This document shows positions 1 through 8,898 of a DNA stretch of 64,000 nucleotides, piece by piece. The DNA lies in contig JAJDUM010000045.1 in the NCBI GenBank assembly GCA_022826645.1, forward strand, positions 1-64,000. Reading direction: 5' to 3'. Source of the DNA: Candidatus Poribacteria bacterium. Its GTDB lineage: Bacteria; Poribacteria; WGA-4E; PCPOR2b. Each line of letters begins with the position of its first letter. Within the stretch, counting starts at the first letter, position 1. Below the pieces are notes generated by a model. The model worked only from the letters and a program-made list of their open reading frames with translations. It did no database searches and was not told the origin of the DNA. Made by a program: the position numbers and the translations under genes.

Positions 1-138
1 AATAACGGACGAAACTCGGTTAAAATAGACGCGAGGCAGAATATGAGGAACATAAGTTCTCCTTTCGAAACTGTTGTGGGTTCCTGAAAGGATACCTCTT
101 TTCTGCCTCTTTTCACATAAAAATTGTCCAAACTTTAG

Positions 139-258
139 TAGGATTTACGCATTTCAACACAGTTGGCGTGAGGCAAGTTGCTCTGAATCCCGTCTGTCCC
201 GATGTATCGGGGGGATTTATCGGGGATGCCCCGCCTACAGTTGGCTGCGTCAGTTCTA
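139..258. mobile_element. MITE-like element, family A copy 1 (degraded)
   Basis: The left end TAGGATTTACGCA and the right end TGCGTCAGTTCTA form an imperfect inverted repeat matching three other copies in this window (3255, 11973, 19140). Inside are palindromes CCCGATGTATCGGG and GGGGATGCCCC. No target-site duplication is visible, so this is probably an old copy. The rest of 1-280 shows no gene. Confidence 0.6.
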
Positions 259-280
259 TCTATGAAAAGGAAATCTAATT

Positions 281-1054
281 ATGAGCATTAGAACAAACAA
301 ATTGAAGCAGAAGTTAGCAGCCGGTGGATTGGTATTAAGCGGCGGTGTGCGCCTCCCTGAACCGGGACTTGTTGAGGTGATGGGATATGCCGGTGTCGAT
401 TATGTTCTAATCGACGCAGAACACGGCTCCATGGGCTGGACGGAGATAGAGCGGATGGTGCTTGCTGCCTACGCTGCGGATACTACACCGATCGTTCGTG
501 TTCACGAGAACGATGAATCGAGGATTATGCGTGCGCTCGATCTCGGTGCAATGGGGGTACTTGTCCCGCACATCCGTAACGCAGAGGAGGCGCAGCATGT
601 AGTAGACGGTGCATACTATCCGCCACAGGGCAAGCGCGGTGTGGGTCCAAGTCGAGGGATTAAGTTTGGAGCGGTGTCGTCGGCAGACTATTATGCGAAC
701 ATCAACAATGAGGTTTCGGTTTCATTGATGATCGAAGATGCCGAGGCAATTGACAATATTAATGAAATTGTGGAAGTTGAGGGCATTGATGTCCTGAATG
801 TGGGAACAAGTGATTTGGCAGCTTCATTGGGTGTACCGGGCCAGCCGTTGCATGAAAAGGTCGCTGAAGCGTCTGAGAAGGTACTCGCGGCTGCGGCACG
901 GAAGGGTATCGCCGTCGGCTATCCGACTCGCAGCTTAGAAGATGGGGTTGAAGCGGTAAAGCGTGGGTTCCGTGTGCTATCCTGTGGTAATGCAGCGCCG
1001 CTGCTGTTTGAAGCTGTCCAGCAAAAGTTAGAGGTATTGCGAGGCGCAGCGTAA
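281..1054 (+). CDS. HpcH/HpaI-family aldolase (2-keto-3-deoxy sugar acid or 4-hydroxy-2-oxo acid aldolase)
   Basis: This is a class II, metal-dependent pyruvate aldolase that should split 2-keto-3-deoxy acids into pyruvate and an aldehyde in the cytosol. Residues align with E. coli HpaI: the general-base His48 in DAEH, Arg73 in RVHEND, the metal ligands Glu152 in MIED and Asp178 in GTSDLA, and the YPPQGKRG loop near residue 113. The length of 257 residues is normal. A run AAAAGGAAA lies before the ATG. It starts a same-strand run with an aldo/keto reductase 26 bp downstream and aroB, which suggests sugar-acid breakdown. The exact substrate (2-dehydro-3-deoxyglucarate, KDR or HKHD) cannot be read from sequence. 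Confidence 0.9.
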   Translation: MSIRTNKLKQKLAAGGLVLSGGVRLPEPGLVEVMGYAGVDYVLIDAEHGSMGWTEIERMVLAAYAADTTPIVRVHENDESRIMRALDLGAMGVLVPHIRNAEEAQHVVDGAYYPPQGKRGVGPSRGIKFGAVSSADYYANINNEVSVSLMIEDAEAIDNINEIVEVEGIDVLNVGTSDLAASLGVPGQPLHEKVAEASEKVLAAAARKGIAVGYPTRSLEDGVEAVKRGFRVLSCGNAAPLLFEAVQQKLEVLRGAA

Positions 1055-1080
1055 TATCGGATAGAAAGGCGAAAAGAGTT

Positions 1081-2055
1081 ATGGAATATGTGAATTTCGG
1101 AAAAGCTGGTGTTCAGGTAAGTCGATTGGCACTCGGGTTAGGATTCAGGGGACAGGGTGATGAAGCGGAAGCACAGCGGGTTATCGAACACACAATTGAT
1201 CAGGGAATTAACCTGATTGACTGCGCCAACGTATATGGAACAATGGATGACCGTGCGAACATCGGACGCTCAGAAGTTATTCTGGGGAAAGCGTTGAAGG
1301 GTAAGCGCGACGATGTTGTAATTACCTCGAAGGTTGCTAGCCCGATGGGCGATGGACCCAATGACGAGGGATTGTCTAGATATCACATTATGCGTGAAGT
1401 CGAGAATTCGCTGACCCGGCTGGACACAGATCACATCGATGTCTACCTTGTTCATGCGTTCGATGAATCGACACCACTTGAGGAAACGATTCGTGCATTG
1501 GATGACTTGGTTCGTTCGGGTAAAGTCCGATATGTCGGCTGTTGCAATTACGCGGCATGGCAGGTCTGCAAGGGATTGTGGGTTGCGGATCGGTACAACG
1601 CAGCACCGTTTATGTGCGTCCAGAATCAATACAATCTGTTGACTCGGCATCTTGAGGGCGAAATGTTCGGACTTGTGCGCGATCAGGGGCTGGGGGTCAT
1701 GGTATACAGTCCGTTGGCGGTGGGACTTTTAAGCGGTATCTATTCACCAGACAATCCTGCGCCGGAAGGAACGCTCTGGGCAACGCGGTTGCGGGATCAA
1801 TTTCCAGCAGCAGTACAGGGAGCTGCGAGTGAGGTAATATCGACCGTGATTAAATTCGCGGGAGAATTAGGGGTGACCCCCGCACAATTAGCGCTTGCTT
1901 GGGTACTATCCCACCCGGAAATTACAGTCGCAATCACCGGTGGGGACACAATCGGGCATCTAAACGATAACATAGGGGCGGTCGGCTGGGCACTCGACGA
2001 CTCGGTGCGAGAGACACTCGACGCTGTTTCAGAGCCGTTCAGGTCCACGGCATAG
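1081..2055 (+). CDS. Aldo/keto reductase
   Basis: This is a NADP(H)-dependent oxidoreductase with an (alpha/beta)8 barrel. The N-terminal GKAGVQVSRLALG is typical of the family. The catalytic tetrad is visible: Asp and Tyr in LIDCANVYG, Lys in ITSKVA, His in YLVHAFD. The KVRYVGCCNY stretch before strand 6 is also typical, and the length of 324 residues is normal. It follows the aldolase gene by 26 bp and its stop codon touches the ribosome-binding site of aroB, so the three are probably cotranscribed. An aldehyde released by the aldolase is a plausible substrate, but that is inference. Confidence 0.9.
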   Translation: MEYVNFGKAGVQVSRLALGLGFRGQGDEAEAQRVIEHTIDQGINLIDCANVYGTMDDRANIGRSEVILGKALKGKRDDVVITSKVASPMGDGPNDEGLSRYHIMREVENSLTRLDTDHIDVYLVHAFDESTPLEETIRALDDLVRSGKVRYVGCCNYAAWQVCKGLWVADRYNAAPFMCVQNQYNLLTRHLEGEMFGLVRDQGLGVMVYSPLAVGLLSGIYSPDNPAPEGTLWATRLRDQFPAAVQGAASEVISTVIKFAGELGVTPAQLALAWVLSHPEITVAITGGDTIGHLNDNIGAVGWALDDSVRETLDAVSEPFRSTA

Positions 2056-2060
2056 GAATT

Positions 2061-3218
2061 ATGAACTCAATGAAAAATAGAACTGAACCTATCTGGACGA
2101 CAATAGATGAGAAAATTAGATATCCCATCTATATCGGCACTGATATCATTCCTGACTTTGGGTCTCTCTTCAAGGAACACCTGCCGCGTTGTTCTCAAGC
2201 GTTATTAGTGACCAATCAAACTATCGAAGAGGTTCATGCCGCCAAAATCGCCCAGATTTCTGAGAGCCTCGAAGATATAGGAGTGGACTTAATCGTCGAA
2301 GCAATCCCAGAGGGAGAAAGAACAAAATCCTACTGGGGTCTTGGGATGTTGTACGATTTCTGCGCGGAGCATCAGTTGGATAGGCAATCTGTGATTATCG
2401 CTATGGGCGGTGGCGTTATCGGCGATCTGGCAGGATTTGCTGCGAGCACGTTTTTACGTGGGATTCCGTTGGTCCATATTCCCACCACGCTCATCGCTCA
2501 AGCTGATAGTAGCCTCGGCGGAAAGGTTGCCATCAATTTGGCTCGGCTAAAGAACATCATCGGTGGGTTTTACCATCCCAAAATGATCTTCATGGATGTC
2601 AGCTTTCTGCAAACGCTCGGCGTACGAGAGTTGAGGGCGGGGCTTGCCGAGGTAGTTAAGTACGGTGTGATTATGGACGGTGAGTTATTTAATTACATAG
2701 AAGCTAACGTAGAGAACATAATTGCGAAAGATCCCCATGTCTTGGAATGGCTTGTTAGAAGATGTTGCGAACATAAGATTGCAGTTGTGGAGGAAGATCC
2801 GGAGGAACGGACGGATCGCCGGGCAATCCTGAATTATGGGCACACGATTGGACATGCCTTGGAATCGCTTTATCACAGATATTTACATGGCGAAGCGGTT
2901 TCTGTGGGTATGGTTGCTGCTTCATACTTGGCGGTCAAAACAGAGATTTTCCCTTCCGCAGACGCTGAGAGACAATTGAAGCTGCTATCCAGAATTGGCT
3001 TACCGACCAATGCGTTGGGTATTTCGATAGATCCGTTGCTTCAACCGATGTTGCATGACAAAAAACGACGGGGCAACACTTTACGATTTGTGCTGCCAAC
3101 GAAAATTGGGGATATAACCATAAAGGAAGTACCCAAGAACGATCTCCCGGATTTACTTCAATACTTGGTAGAAAAGAGGGTCTTTAGTCCGTCAGAAGAT
3201 GCTACCGATGAGGAGTAA
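2061..3218 (+). CDS. aroB: 3-dehydroquinate synthase (sugar-phosphate cyclase family)
   Basis: AroB converts DAHP to 3-dehydroquinate, step two of the shikimate pathway, using NAD+ and a divalent metal. Diagnostic blocks are the nucleotide loop MGGGVIGDLAG, the PTTLIAQADSSLGGK block, ELRAGLAEVVKYG with the metal Glu, LNYGHTIGHALE and HGEAVSVGM with metal-binding His, and a late HDKKRRG. The segment after GGK reads VAINLARLKN, slightly unlike the usual TGVNxxxGKN, so a related sugar-phosphate cyclase is the main alternative. The Shine-Dalgarno AGGAA overlaps the upstream stop codon. A second in-frame ATG at 2070 is also possible. Its partners here are catabolic rather than aro genes. Confidence 0.87.
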   Translation: MNSMKNRTEPIWTTIDEKIRYPIYIGTDIIPDFGSLFKEHLPRCSQALLVTNQTIEEVHAAKIAQISESLEDIGVDLIVEAIPEGERTKSYWGLGMLYDFCAEHQLDRQSVIIAMGGGVIGDLAGFAASTFLRGIPLVHIPTTLIAQADSSLGGKVAINLARLKNIIGGFYHPKMIFMDVSFLQTLGVRELRAGLAEVVKYGVIMDGELFNYIEANVENIIAKDPHVLEWLVRRCCEHKIAVVEEDPEERTDRRAILNYGHTIGHALESLYHRYLHGEAVSVGMVAASYLAVKTEIFPSADAERQLKLLSRIGLPTNALGISIDPLLQPMLHDKKRRGNTLRFVLPTKIGDITIKEVPKNDLPDLLQYLVEKRVFSPSEDATDEE

Positions 3219-3254
3219 TCGTAGATTCATTTTTGAATTGTATTAATCATTAGT

Positions 3255-3441
3255 TAGGAGTTACGCACTTCAGTTTGTAGTAGCGCAATTCATTGCGCGT
3301 CCGGACGCCCCGATTTATCGGGGCTACTACAAACCTAAGACCTTACCGTAGTAGCGCAATTCATCGGTCATCACGAGTCGTGTTATTCGGTAATAAATCA
3401 CCAAATTATGAGGCTTTGAGCATTCAACTGCGTAAGTCCTA
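3255..3441. mobile_element. MITE-like element, family A copy 2, with 7-bp target duplication
   Basis: The ends are TAGGAGTTACGCA and TGCGTAAGTCCTA, inverted repeats differing at one or two bases. The 187-bp element is flanked by CATTAGT on both sides (3248-3254 and 3442-3448), a perfect 7-bp direct repeat. The interior carries GCGCAATTCATTGCGC and CCCCGATTTATCGGGG palindromes. It has no coding capacity. Confidence 0.75.
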
Positions 3442-3490
3442 CATTAGTATAAAATCCTACAAATTTGATGTTTAGAAATGGAGGAATATT

Positions 3491-4690
3491 ATGTCGGAGA
3501 CGACGCAAAATAGTTTTGATCTGTTACTCAAGGGTGGACACGTCATTGACCCCAAAAACAACATTGACCAAGCGATGGATGTTGGAATTGCGGATGGAAA
3601 GATTGCACGGGTGGCGGAGAGCATTCCGGACGCGGAAGCAGAAAAAGTTGTCGATGTCAATGGACTTTATGTCACGCCCGGCTTACTGGATATACATGTC
3701 CACGCTTACGCCGGTACCGGTCAGCGGAATGCCTACTGTGGTGATAATTCCCTATATCCCGATGGATACAATTTTCGCACAGGTGTGACCACGGTTCTTG
3801 ATGTTGGCAGTTCAGGCTGGCGAAATTTTCCCGATTTCAAAGACCGCGTCATCGATCGGGCAAAGACCCGTATCTTCGCGCTCCTCAACATCGTGGGACA
3901 CGGCATGGGTGGCGGCGCCATCGAGCAGAATATACCGGATATGGAACCCGAAGCGACAGCGAAAGTCGCCGAACGCTATCCCGATATTGTTGTGGGAATC
4001 AAGACCGCGCACTACGGTGGTCCTGAATGGCTTGGGGTTGACCGTGCGGTAGAAGCTGGGAGATTGGTGGGCTTGCTGGCTATGATCGATTTCGGCTCAT
4101 TCCGTCCGGAACGTCCCTACCCGGAAATGATACTTGAGCATATACGCCCCGGCGACATTAGCACTCACATGTATCAAGCTGCGATACCGATGTTCGATGA
4201 GAAGGGGAAGTTGCAGCCATATTTCGCTGAAGCGCGTGATCGCGGTGTCAAATTTGACGTGGGCCACGGCGCTGGAAGTTTTGTGTGGAACCATGCAATA
4301 CCCGCTATCGAGCAGGGGTGGATACCGGATTCGATTTCGACAGATCTCCACACCGGTAGCATGAACGCTGGGATGAAAGATATGGCGACAACGATGTCGA
4401 AGATTCTGAACCAAGGCGTTTCCCTGTTCGACGTTATCAAGATGTCGACGATTACTCCAGCAGAGATGATTAATCGTCCAGAATACGGTCACCTGAGCGT
4501 CGGTGCGGTAGCGGATGTTGCCGTACTTAAGCTGAATGAAGGAAGATTCGGTTTTCTCGATGTCAGACGGGCACTCTTTGTGGGAAATCAGAAGTTAGAG
4601 TGTGAGCTGACTTTGATTGATGGACAGGTCGAGTGGGATCTGAATGGACGCGCTGGCGTGGATTGGGAGGAGTATTACGCAACGGCGTAA
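3491..4690 (+). CDS. Amidohydrolase, deacetylase Atu3266/EF_0837-like
   Basis: This is a metal-dependent hydrolase of the amidohydrolase superfamily (dihydroorotase-like branch). The N-terminal beta-sandwich piece reads LLLKGGHVIDPKNN and is followed by the metal-binding GLLDIHVHAYAG (HxH near residue 58). A metal-bridging Lys is likely in GIKTAHYGG, a further His is in VGHGAGSFVW, and the late Asp is in STDLHTG. The C-terminal sandwich strand is ADVAVLKL. The length of 399 residues fits. The start is supported by GGAGG 7 bases before ATG. Relatives deacetylate acyl-amino acids or acetyl esters; the true substrate is not decidable here. It stands alone between a family A element and a convergent propeller gene. 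Confidence 0.87.
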   Translation: MSETTQNSFDLLLKGGHVIDPKNNIDQAMDVGIADGKIARVAESIPDAEAEKVVDVNGLYVTPGLLDIHVHAYAGTGQRNAYCGDNSLYPDGYNFRTGVTTVLDVGSSGWRNFPDFKDRVIDRAKTRIFALLNIVGHGMGGGAIEQNIPDMEPEATAKVAERYPDIVVGIKTAHYGGPEWLGVDRAVEAGRLVGLLAMIDFGSFRPERPYPEMILEHIRPGDISTHMYQAAIPMFDEKGKLQPYFAEARDRGVKFDVGHGAGSFVWNHAIPAIEQGWIPDSISTDLHTGSMNAGMKDMATTMSKILNQGVSLFDVIKMSTITPAEMINRPEYGHLSVGAVADVAVLKLNEGRFGFLDVRRALFVGNQKLECELTLIDGQVEWDLNGRAGVDWEEYYATA

Positions 4691-4737
4691 GTGTATCAAG
4701 TGATTCTCTTGATCGAAAGCTGATTGTGGGGGAGGCT

Positions 4738-4770
4738 GCCCACCAAAAGCTCTGTTCCTATCTGGTGGGC
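4738..4770 (+). terminator. Hairpin between convergent genes
   Basis: GCCCACCA and TGGTGGGC form a perfect 8-bp stem with a 17-base loop between two convergent genes. There is no U-run after it, so an intrinsic terminator is only possible. Confidence 0.3.
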
Positions 4771-4832
4771 ACCTACCCTTCATTTAAGAATTTAAGATTA
4801 ATGAATACCGGTAGAAAATACCCCACAATCTA

Positions 4833-5834
4833 TTACTTCCCCTCTGCCTTAATCTGTCCCCAATATGTTGCGATACTCCCCTCCGGCGAAACCGGCAAGG
4901 CATGAGCCGACCAATCTGGTGAGTTATTACGCCCTATTGGAAAATCGGTCAATTGAACGATATCTTCAGTCCGAAAGGTATAACGATAAATATTAAGATG
5001 GACACGTGGAAGTTCTTTATCACCCCCACCGAAAAGGAGATGCTCCCCATCGGGAGACCAACAGACCGTATCTAAGGCAAACCACTCCGGCAGTGGTACC
5101 TGCTCACTTTCCCAACGGTTTTCTCTCGTTCTCGTGGCAAGCATCAGCATACCCAATCTGACTTGATTATCCTTCCAAGCAAAATACAGTATCTGTTGCC
5201 CATCAGGAGACCATGCAGCATGACCCTTCCTAGACCCCTGCTCCGGTGGACTGACGGGTTGAATATCTCTCCCATTGGTGTTCATCACATAAATACCGCT
5301 TCCTCCAGCCTGTACCCATTCAAAGGCAATCTGACTGCCATCCGGAGACCACACCGGCATGTTGGCAAACTCTCCATCGGGCGGGTAATTGGTCAATTGT
5401 CGAACATTCTGACCATCGGCATCCATGACGTAAGTATTGATACCGCCATCACGATTACTAAGAAAGAGAATTTGCTGCCCATCCGGAGACCAGTCCGGAT
5501 CGCTATCTAAAGCGAGATGTTGAGTGAGGTTGCGAACGTTGCCGCCTGAAGCATCCATGACATAAATATCAGCATCGCCAACAAGAATCTCCTCATTTTT
5601 AGAACGGTAGCTTACAAAGGCAATCTGCTTGGCATCCGGAGACCAATCTGGGCTCCCTTCACGAGCGGGATGACGGGTCAGGTTACGAAGATGATTTCCA
5701 TTGGCGTCCATGGCATAAATTTCGCCATTTCCATCGCGGACAGTCTTAAAGACAATTTTACCATTTAGGGCGGTTACTTGCCCTACTACGGCGGAAAGCA
5801 GAAAGAGTAGTAAGAGAAAAACGACGCGTTGCAT
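4833..5834 (-). CDS. Secreted TolB-like beta-propeller protein (PD40 repeats)
   Basis: The best start is the ATG at 5834, which follows AAGGAGG at ideal spacing and opens a clear signal peptide (MQRVVFLLLLFLLSAVVG). The mature part is a run of about six WD40-like/PD40 blades, each carrying a version of SPDGQQILF or SPDAKQIAF together with IYVMDAxG. This is the pattern of TolB C-terminal propellers. It should be periplasmic or surface-exposed. It lacks the TolB N-terminal domain and no tol/pal genes are nearby, so it is probably a stand-alone ligand- or protein-binding propeller rather than TolB itself. Confidence 0.85.
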   Translation of the reverse strand: MQRVVFLLLLFLLSAVVGQVTALNGKIVFKTVRDGNGEIYAMDANGNHLRNLTRHPAREGSPDWSPDAKQIAFVSYRSKNEEILVGDADIYVMDASGGNVRNLTQHLALDSDPDWSPDGQQILFLSNRDGGINTYVMDADGQNVRQLTNYPPDGEFANMPVWSPDGSQIAFEWVQAGGSGIYVMNTNGRDIQPVSPPEQGSRKGHAAWSPDGQQILYFAWKDNQVRLGMLMLATRTRENRWESEQVPLPEWFALDTVCWSPDGEHLLFGGGDKELPRVHLNIYRYTFRTEDIVQLTDFPIGRNNSPDWSAHALPVSPEGSIATYWGQIKAEGK

Positions 5835-6028
5835 GACATACCTCCTTGTGGATTGAGCAGGGGATGTCAGGTAATGGGCAAATCCTGTGCCAATCACCCA
5901 ATAACGCATCTATTGGCTTTCACAGCAATATTGTCCACCCCAGTATTCAGTAAATGAGCGGGAGTGTTCATAAAATAGCCACGACGAAGCAAACTTTGTA
6001 TGTGGTCTTAAATCCCACACACATGGAC

Positions 6029-7705
6029 CTAACTTCCGGTGAAGGCACTTTTCCGCTCAATGATGTATTCTGTCAATGGACTGGGGTTTGCCTGAATCCG
6101 CACGTTGACGAGCGCGGGTTTGTCCGAGGTGAGCGCGCGTTCCAGTGCACCGGGTAGCTGATGTGCTTCCTCGACATATTCGCCGTGGGCACCAAGTGCC
6201 TCCGCCATCTTATCGTAACGCGAGGGCAGCAGCTCGGTTGCAACACTTTTGCCGAAGATTTGCACCTGCTGGTGGTAGTCGATTCCCCAAACGCTATCAT
6301 TCCCAATCACGATGACTACGGGCAAGTTGTGCCGCACGGCGGTGTCCAACTCCATACCGCAGAACCCGAAGGCACCATCTCCAGTGAGCACCACCACTTT
6401 GGATTGCGGAAGCGCGACTTGCGCACCGATACCATAGGATACACCCCATCCTATCATTCCGAGTGTGCTATTGGTAAACCAGCGCCTCGGACGGAGACTG
6501 GGATAGTATGGGGTCCCGTAGAAGGAGAAGTCGCTGCCCTCGAAGATTAAACAGTCATTCTCACCCAGCAGGGAGCGCAGATGTTTGTGGACGGACATTG
6601 CGTGTAATGGGGTGGCTGGTGCTGCGCAGCTGTCCAAATCTTGTTCTTGGTCATCGCGGGTAGCCCTTAGCTCTTCAACAATTGGTTGTTCGTCCCACCG
6701 ATAGCCCTCGGCTTCCTGTGCCAACTGCTTCACGACCGCACCGACATCTCCTAAAATACCGACATCCACACCGCGTGAGAGACCGATCTGGTCTGCTGCT
6801 GGATCCACTTGGATGATACGCACATCAGCAGCGAGGGTTGGTGAACCGCCGAAGGAGATCGTGAAGTCCAATTTCTTACCGAGCAACAGTACAACATCTG
6901 CCTCATCTAAGCGGCGTGAAACAAGGTTAACCCTTCCATCTGCGAATCCGAAACAGTAAGGGTGGGTATCGGGGACGAGACCACGGGCAATCTCCTCGGT
7001 GAATAACGGAAGACGCGTTATTTCCAGGAACTGCTGCAAATCCTCTTGATCTATGGAATCAGTTGCATTTCCCGCTAGCACCATCGGCCTTTGTGCGCCT
7101 TGAAGCAGCTCTATTGCTTCTTTTATAAGACTCGGGTCGCCCATGACTTGACCGGAGCGACGGTATACTTCGGGTGGATCGAAATGTACTCGGCTCTCGT
7201 CCACTTCAGCACTTTGGACATCTACGGGGATAGTCAGGTGGATGGGACCGCGCCTACCCGCTAAGGCGGTGCGGAATGCGCGTGCGAAAAACTCCGGAAT
7301 CCGGTACGGATCGGAGATGAGCCATGAGCCTTTCGTGATGGGTTTCGCCATCCCAACCTGATCTATCTCTTGCTGTGCAATTCCCTGTCCCAGTTGGTGC
7401 TGTGCTGCGCAGCCTGTGATATTGATGACCGGCGATTCCATGTGATACGCCAACGCCAGTCCGGGGATAGCGTTCACATGCCCCGGCGAAGTAAACATTG
7501 ATATTCCGGGGGAACCGGTGATCCGTCCCCATGCGTTCGCCATGTCCACTGCAGCCTGTTCGTGGCGGGTGTCAACAAACTTGAAACCTTCCTCTGCCAT
7601 AACATCCATCAGATGGAGGGTGTGATCCCCTGCTAGGGTAAAGATTTGGTCTATCCCTTCCGCTCGCAGTGCCTGGACGATAAGATGTGAACCTGTCACC
7701 TTCAT
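6029..7705 (-). CDS. Thiamine-diphosphate-dependent enzyme (acetolactate synthase large-subunit-like)
   Basis: This is a ThDP enzyme of the acetolactate synthase/oxalyl-CoA decarboxylase type. The N-terminal Pyr domain has the cofactor-activating Glu in DTRHEQAAVDMA, the central domain has the GxGPxHL-like GRRGPIHLTIPVDVQ, and the C-terminal PP domain shows GDGAFGFCGMEL followed by VIGND, the GDG-N ThDP/Mg2+ motif. At 558 residues it is full length. AAGGAG sits 6 bases before ATG. No ilvN-like small subunit is adjacent, so a catabolic 2-keto-acid decarboxylase or ligase role is as likely as branched-chain synthesis. A Gfo/Idh gene lies about 115 bp upstream. Confidence 0.85.
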   Translation of the reverse strand: MKVTGSHLIVQALRAEGIDQIFTLAGDHTLHLMDVMAEEGFKFVDTRHEQAAVDMANAWGRITGSPGISMFTSPGHVNAIPGLALAYHMESPVINITGCAAQHQLGQGIAQQEIDQVGMAKPITKGSWLISDPYRIPEFFARAFRTALAGRRGPIHLTIPVDVQSAEVDESRVHFDPPEVYRRSGQVMGDPSLIKEAIELLQGAQRPMVLAGNATDSIDQEDLQQFLEITRLPLFTEEIARGLVPDTHPYCFGFADGRVNLVSRRLDEADVVLLLGKKLDFTISFGGSPTLAADVRIIQVDPAADQIGLSRGVDVGILGDVGAVVKQLAQEAEGYRWDEQPIVEELRATRDDQEQDLDSCAAPATPLHAMSVHKHLRSLLGENDCLIFEGSDFSFYGTPYYPSLRPRRWFTNSTLGMIGWGVSYGIGAQVALPQSKVVVLTGDGAFGFCGMELDTAVRHNLPVVIVIGNDSVWGIDYHQQVQIFGKSVATELLPSRYDKMAEALGAHGEYVEEAHQLPGALERALTSDKPALVNVRIQANPSPLTEYIIERKSAFTGS

Positions 7706-7822
7706 AAATTTCTCCTTGTACGACCTGACTTTGCGGTAAACAGATGTGCCAAGTAAGGAACAACGATCGTTGTTCCCTACGAAATCCCAATCTACATCAG
7801 GGCTAACCCCTACCCAAAAATG

Positions 7823-8854
7823 CTAAACCTCCACACTCACGGCTCGACCGGACTTCCCTGACTCAATCACAGCGTTTAGGGTGGCAAGGACTGGCAGGTT
7901 ATTGCGACCACTGGTTTCCGGCTCAGACCCACCGTTCACCCAATCAGCAAACGTGGCAGCAACGTGTTGGTCGAGTTGACGTGAGCCGGTGAAGTCCGGA
8001 TCAATTTCTACCTCACTCAGTCCTTTCCCACGGTCTGTCCCGATAAGCAGAGTTTCGGGTCCACCAAAGCCTTGTGGACTGTGTAAGACAACTGCGCCGT
8101 GCTCACACTCGGCGCGGAATTCACCGGTGTTCACACGGGCATCAGAGGTAGATACGATCACGAAACGGGCACCGTTATCGAAAGTAATTTCGGCGGTGGC
8201 GGTAGATTCGCGATTCCACGTCGTTTCTGGCGGTCGGTAAGAATGGCCAAACACCTCTACCACACGCCGGTTCACCATCGCGATCAGCGAGTCAATTTCG
8301 TGGACAGTCATCTGCCAGAGTTGCGAGTGCTCGGAGTCGGGGTATTCGCCCCCGCGGGCTTTGTAGGTGAACATGTGTCCCGTCTGCGGTTCTCCATAAG
8401 CCCCCTCGGTCATCAAGCGGCGCACCGTTCGCTGTCCGGGCAGGTATCGCCACTGTTGCGTTACAACGATTTTTAGCCCACGCACCTCCGCCATTTCAGT
8501 CAACCGTTTGGCGGGTGCCAGTTCCAACGTGAACGGCTTTTCCACCATGATGTGCTTGTCAGCTTCGATTGCAGCCTCAACCAACTCATCGTGGGTGCGT
8601 GCCCAAGTGGCGATGACAACACCGTCACAATCCGATTGTTTGAGCGCCTCTGCGTATCAAGTATAGGCGAGATGATCCGGTAGTTCCAGGTCGTGAATGG
8701 CAGCTTTGAGGCGGGGTTCATCAATATCGACTAAACCGACCAGTTCAAACTGGTCGGGTCGTGCCAGAAAGCTGCGTGCGTGTGACTTCCCTCGACCACT
8801 GCCCACAACAATCATGCGCAGTGGATTCCCTGTTTCGACGCGGTTTTCTCCCAC
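7823..8854 (-). pseudogene. Gfo/Idh/MocA oxidoreductase interrupted by in-frame TGA
   Basis: Two segments in the same frame make one NAD(P)-dependent sugar/inositol dehydrogenase-like protein. The N-terminus (GTG at 8854 behind AGGAGG) has the Rossmann motif IVVGSGRGKSHA. A TGA at 8657-8659, after residue 65, interrupts it. Translation past it gives YAEALKQSDCDGVVIAT and then HIMVEKPFTLE, the family's EKP motif. The C-terminal Gfo/Idh domain runs to 7823. Neighbouring genes use TGA as a normal stop, so recoding is unlikely. The family usually has YTDYxEAL here, and moving a single T between two adjacent sites would restore it, so a sequencing or assembly error is a serious alternative to real decay. 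Confidence 0.75.
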
Positions 8855-8898
8855 TTCGGTTACCTCCTGCTTAGGACATCCCGTAGTTTATGTCTCAA

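Noticed and set aside
3465-3788. Other-frame open reading frames across the amidohydrolase and similar genes
   Set aside because: They overlap well-supported genes, have no family motifs and show no ribosome-binding sites.
4833-5834. Assignment as TolB of the Tol-Pal system
   Set aside because: The N-terminal TolB domain is missing and there are no tolQRA or pal genes nearby.
6029-7705. Assignment as ilvB (acetolactate synthase)
   Set aside because: No ilvN or other branched-chain gene is nearby, and ThDP-family members with these motifs have many different reactions.
8657-8659. TGA as selenocysteine or a reassigned codon
   Set aside because: Several neighbouring genes end normally with TGA, the Gfo/Idh family has no Sec at this point, and no SECIS-like hairpin was apparent.
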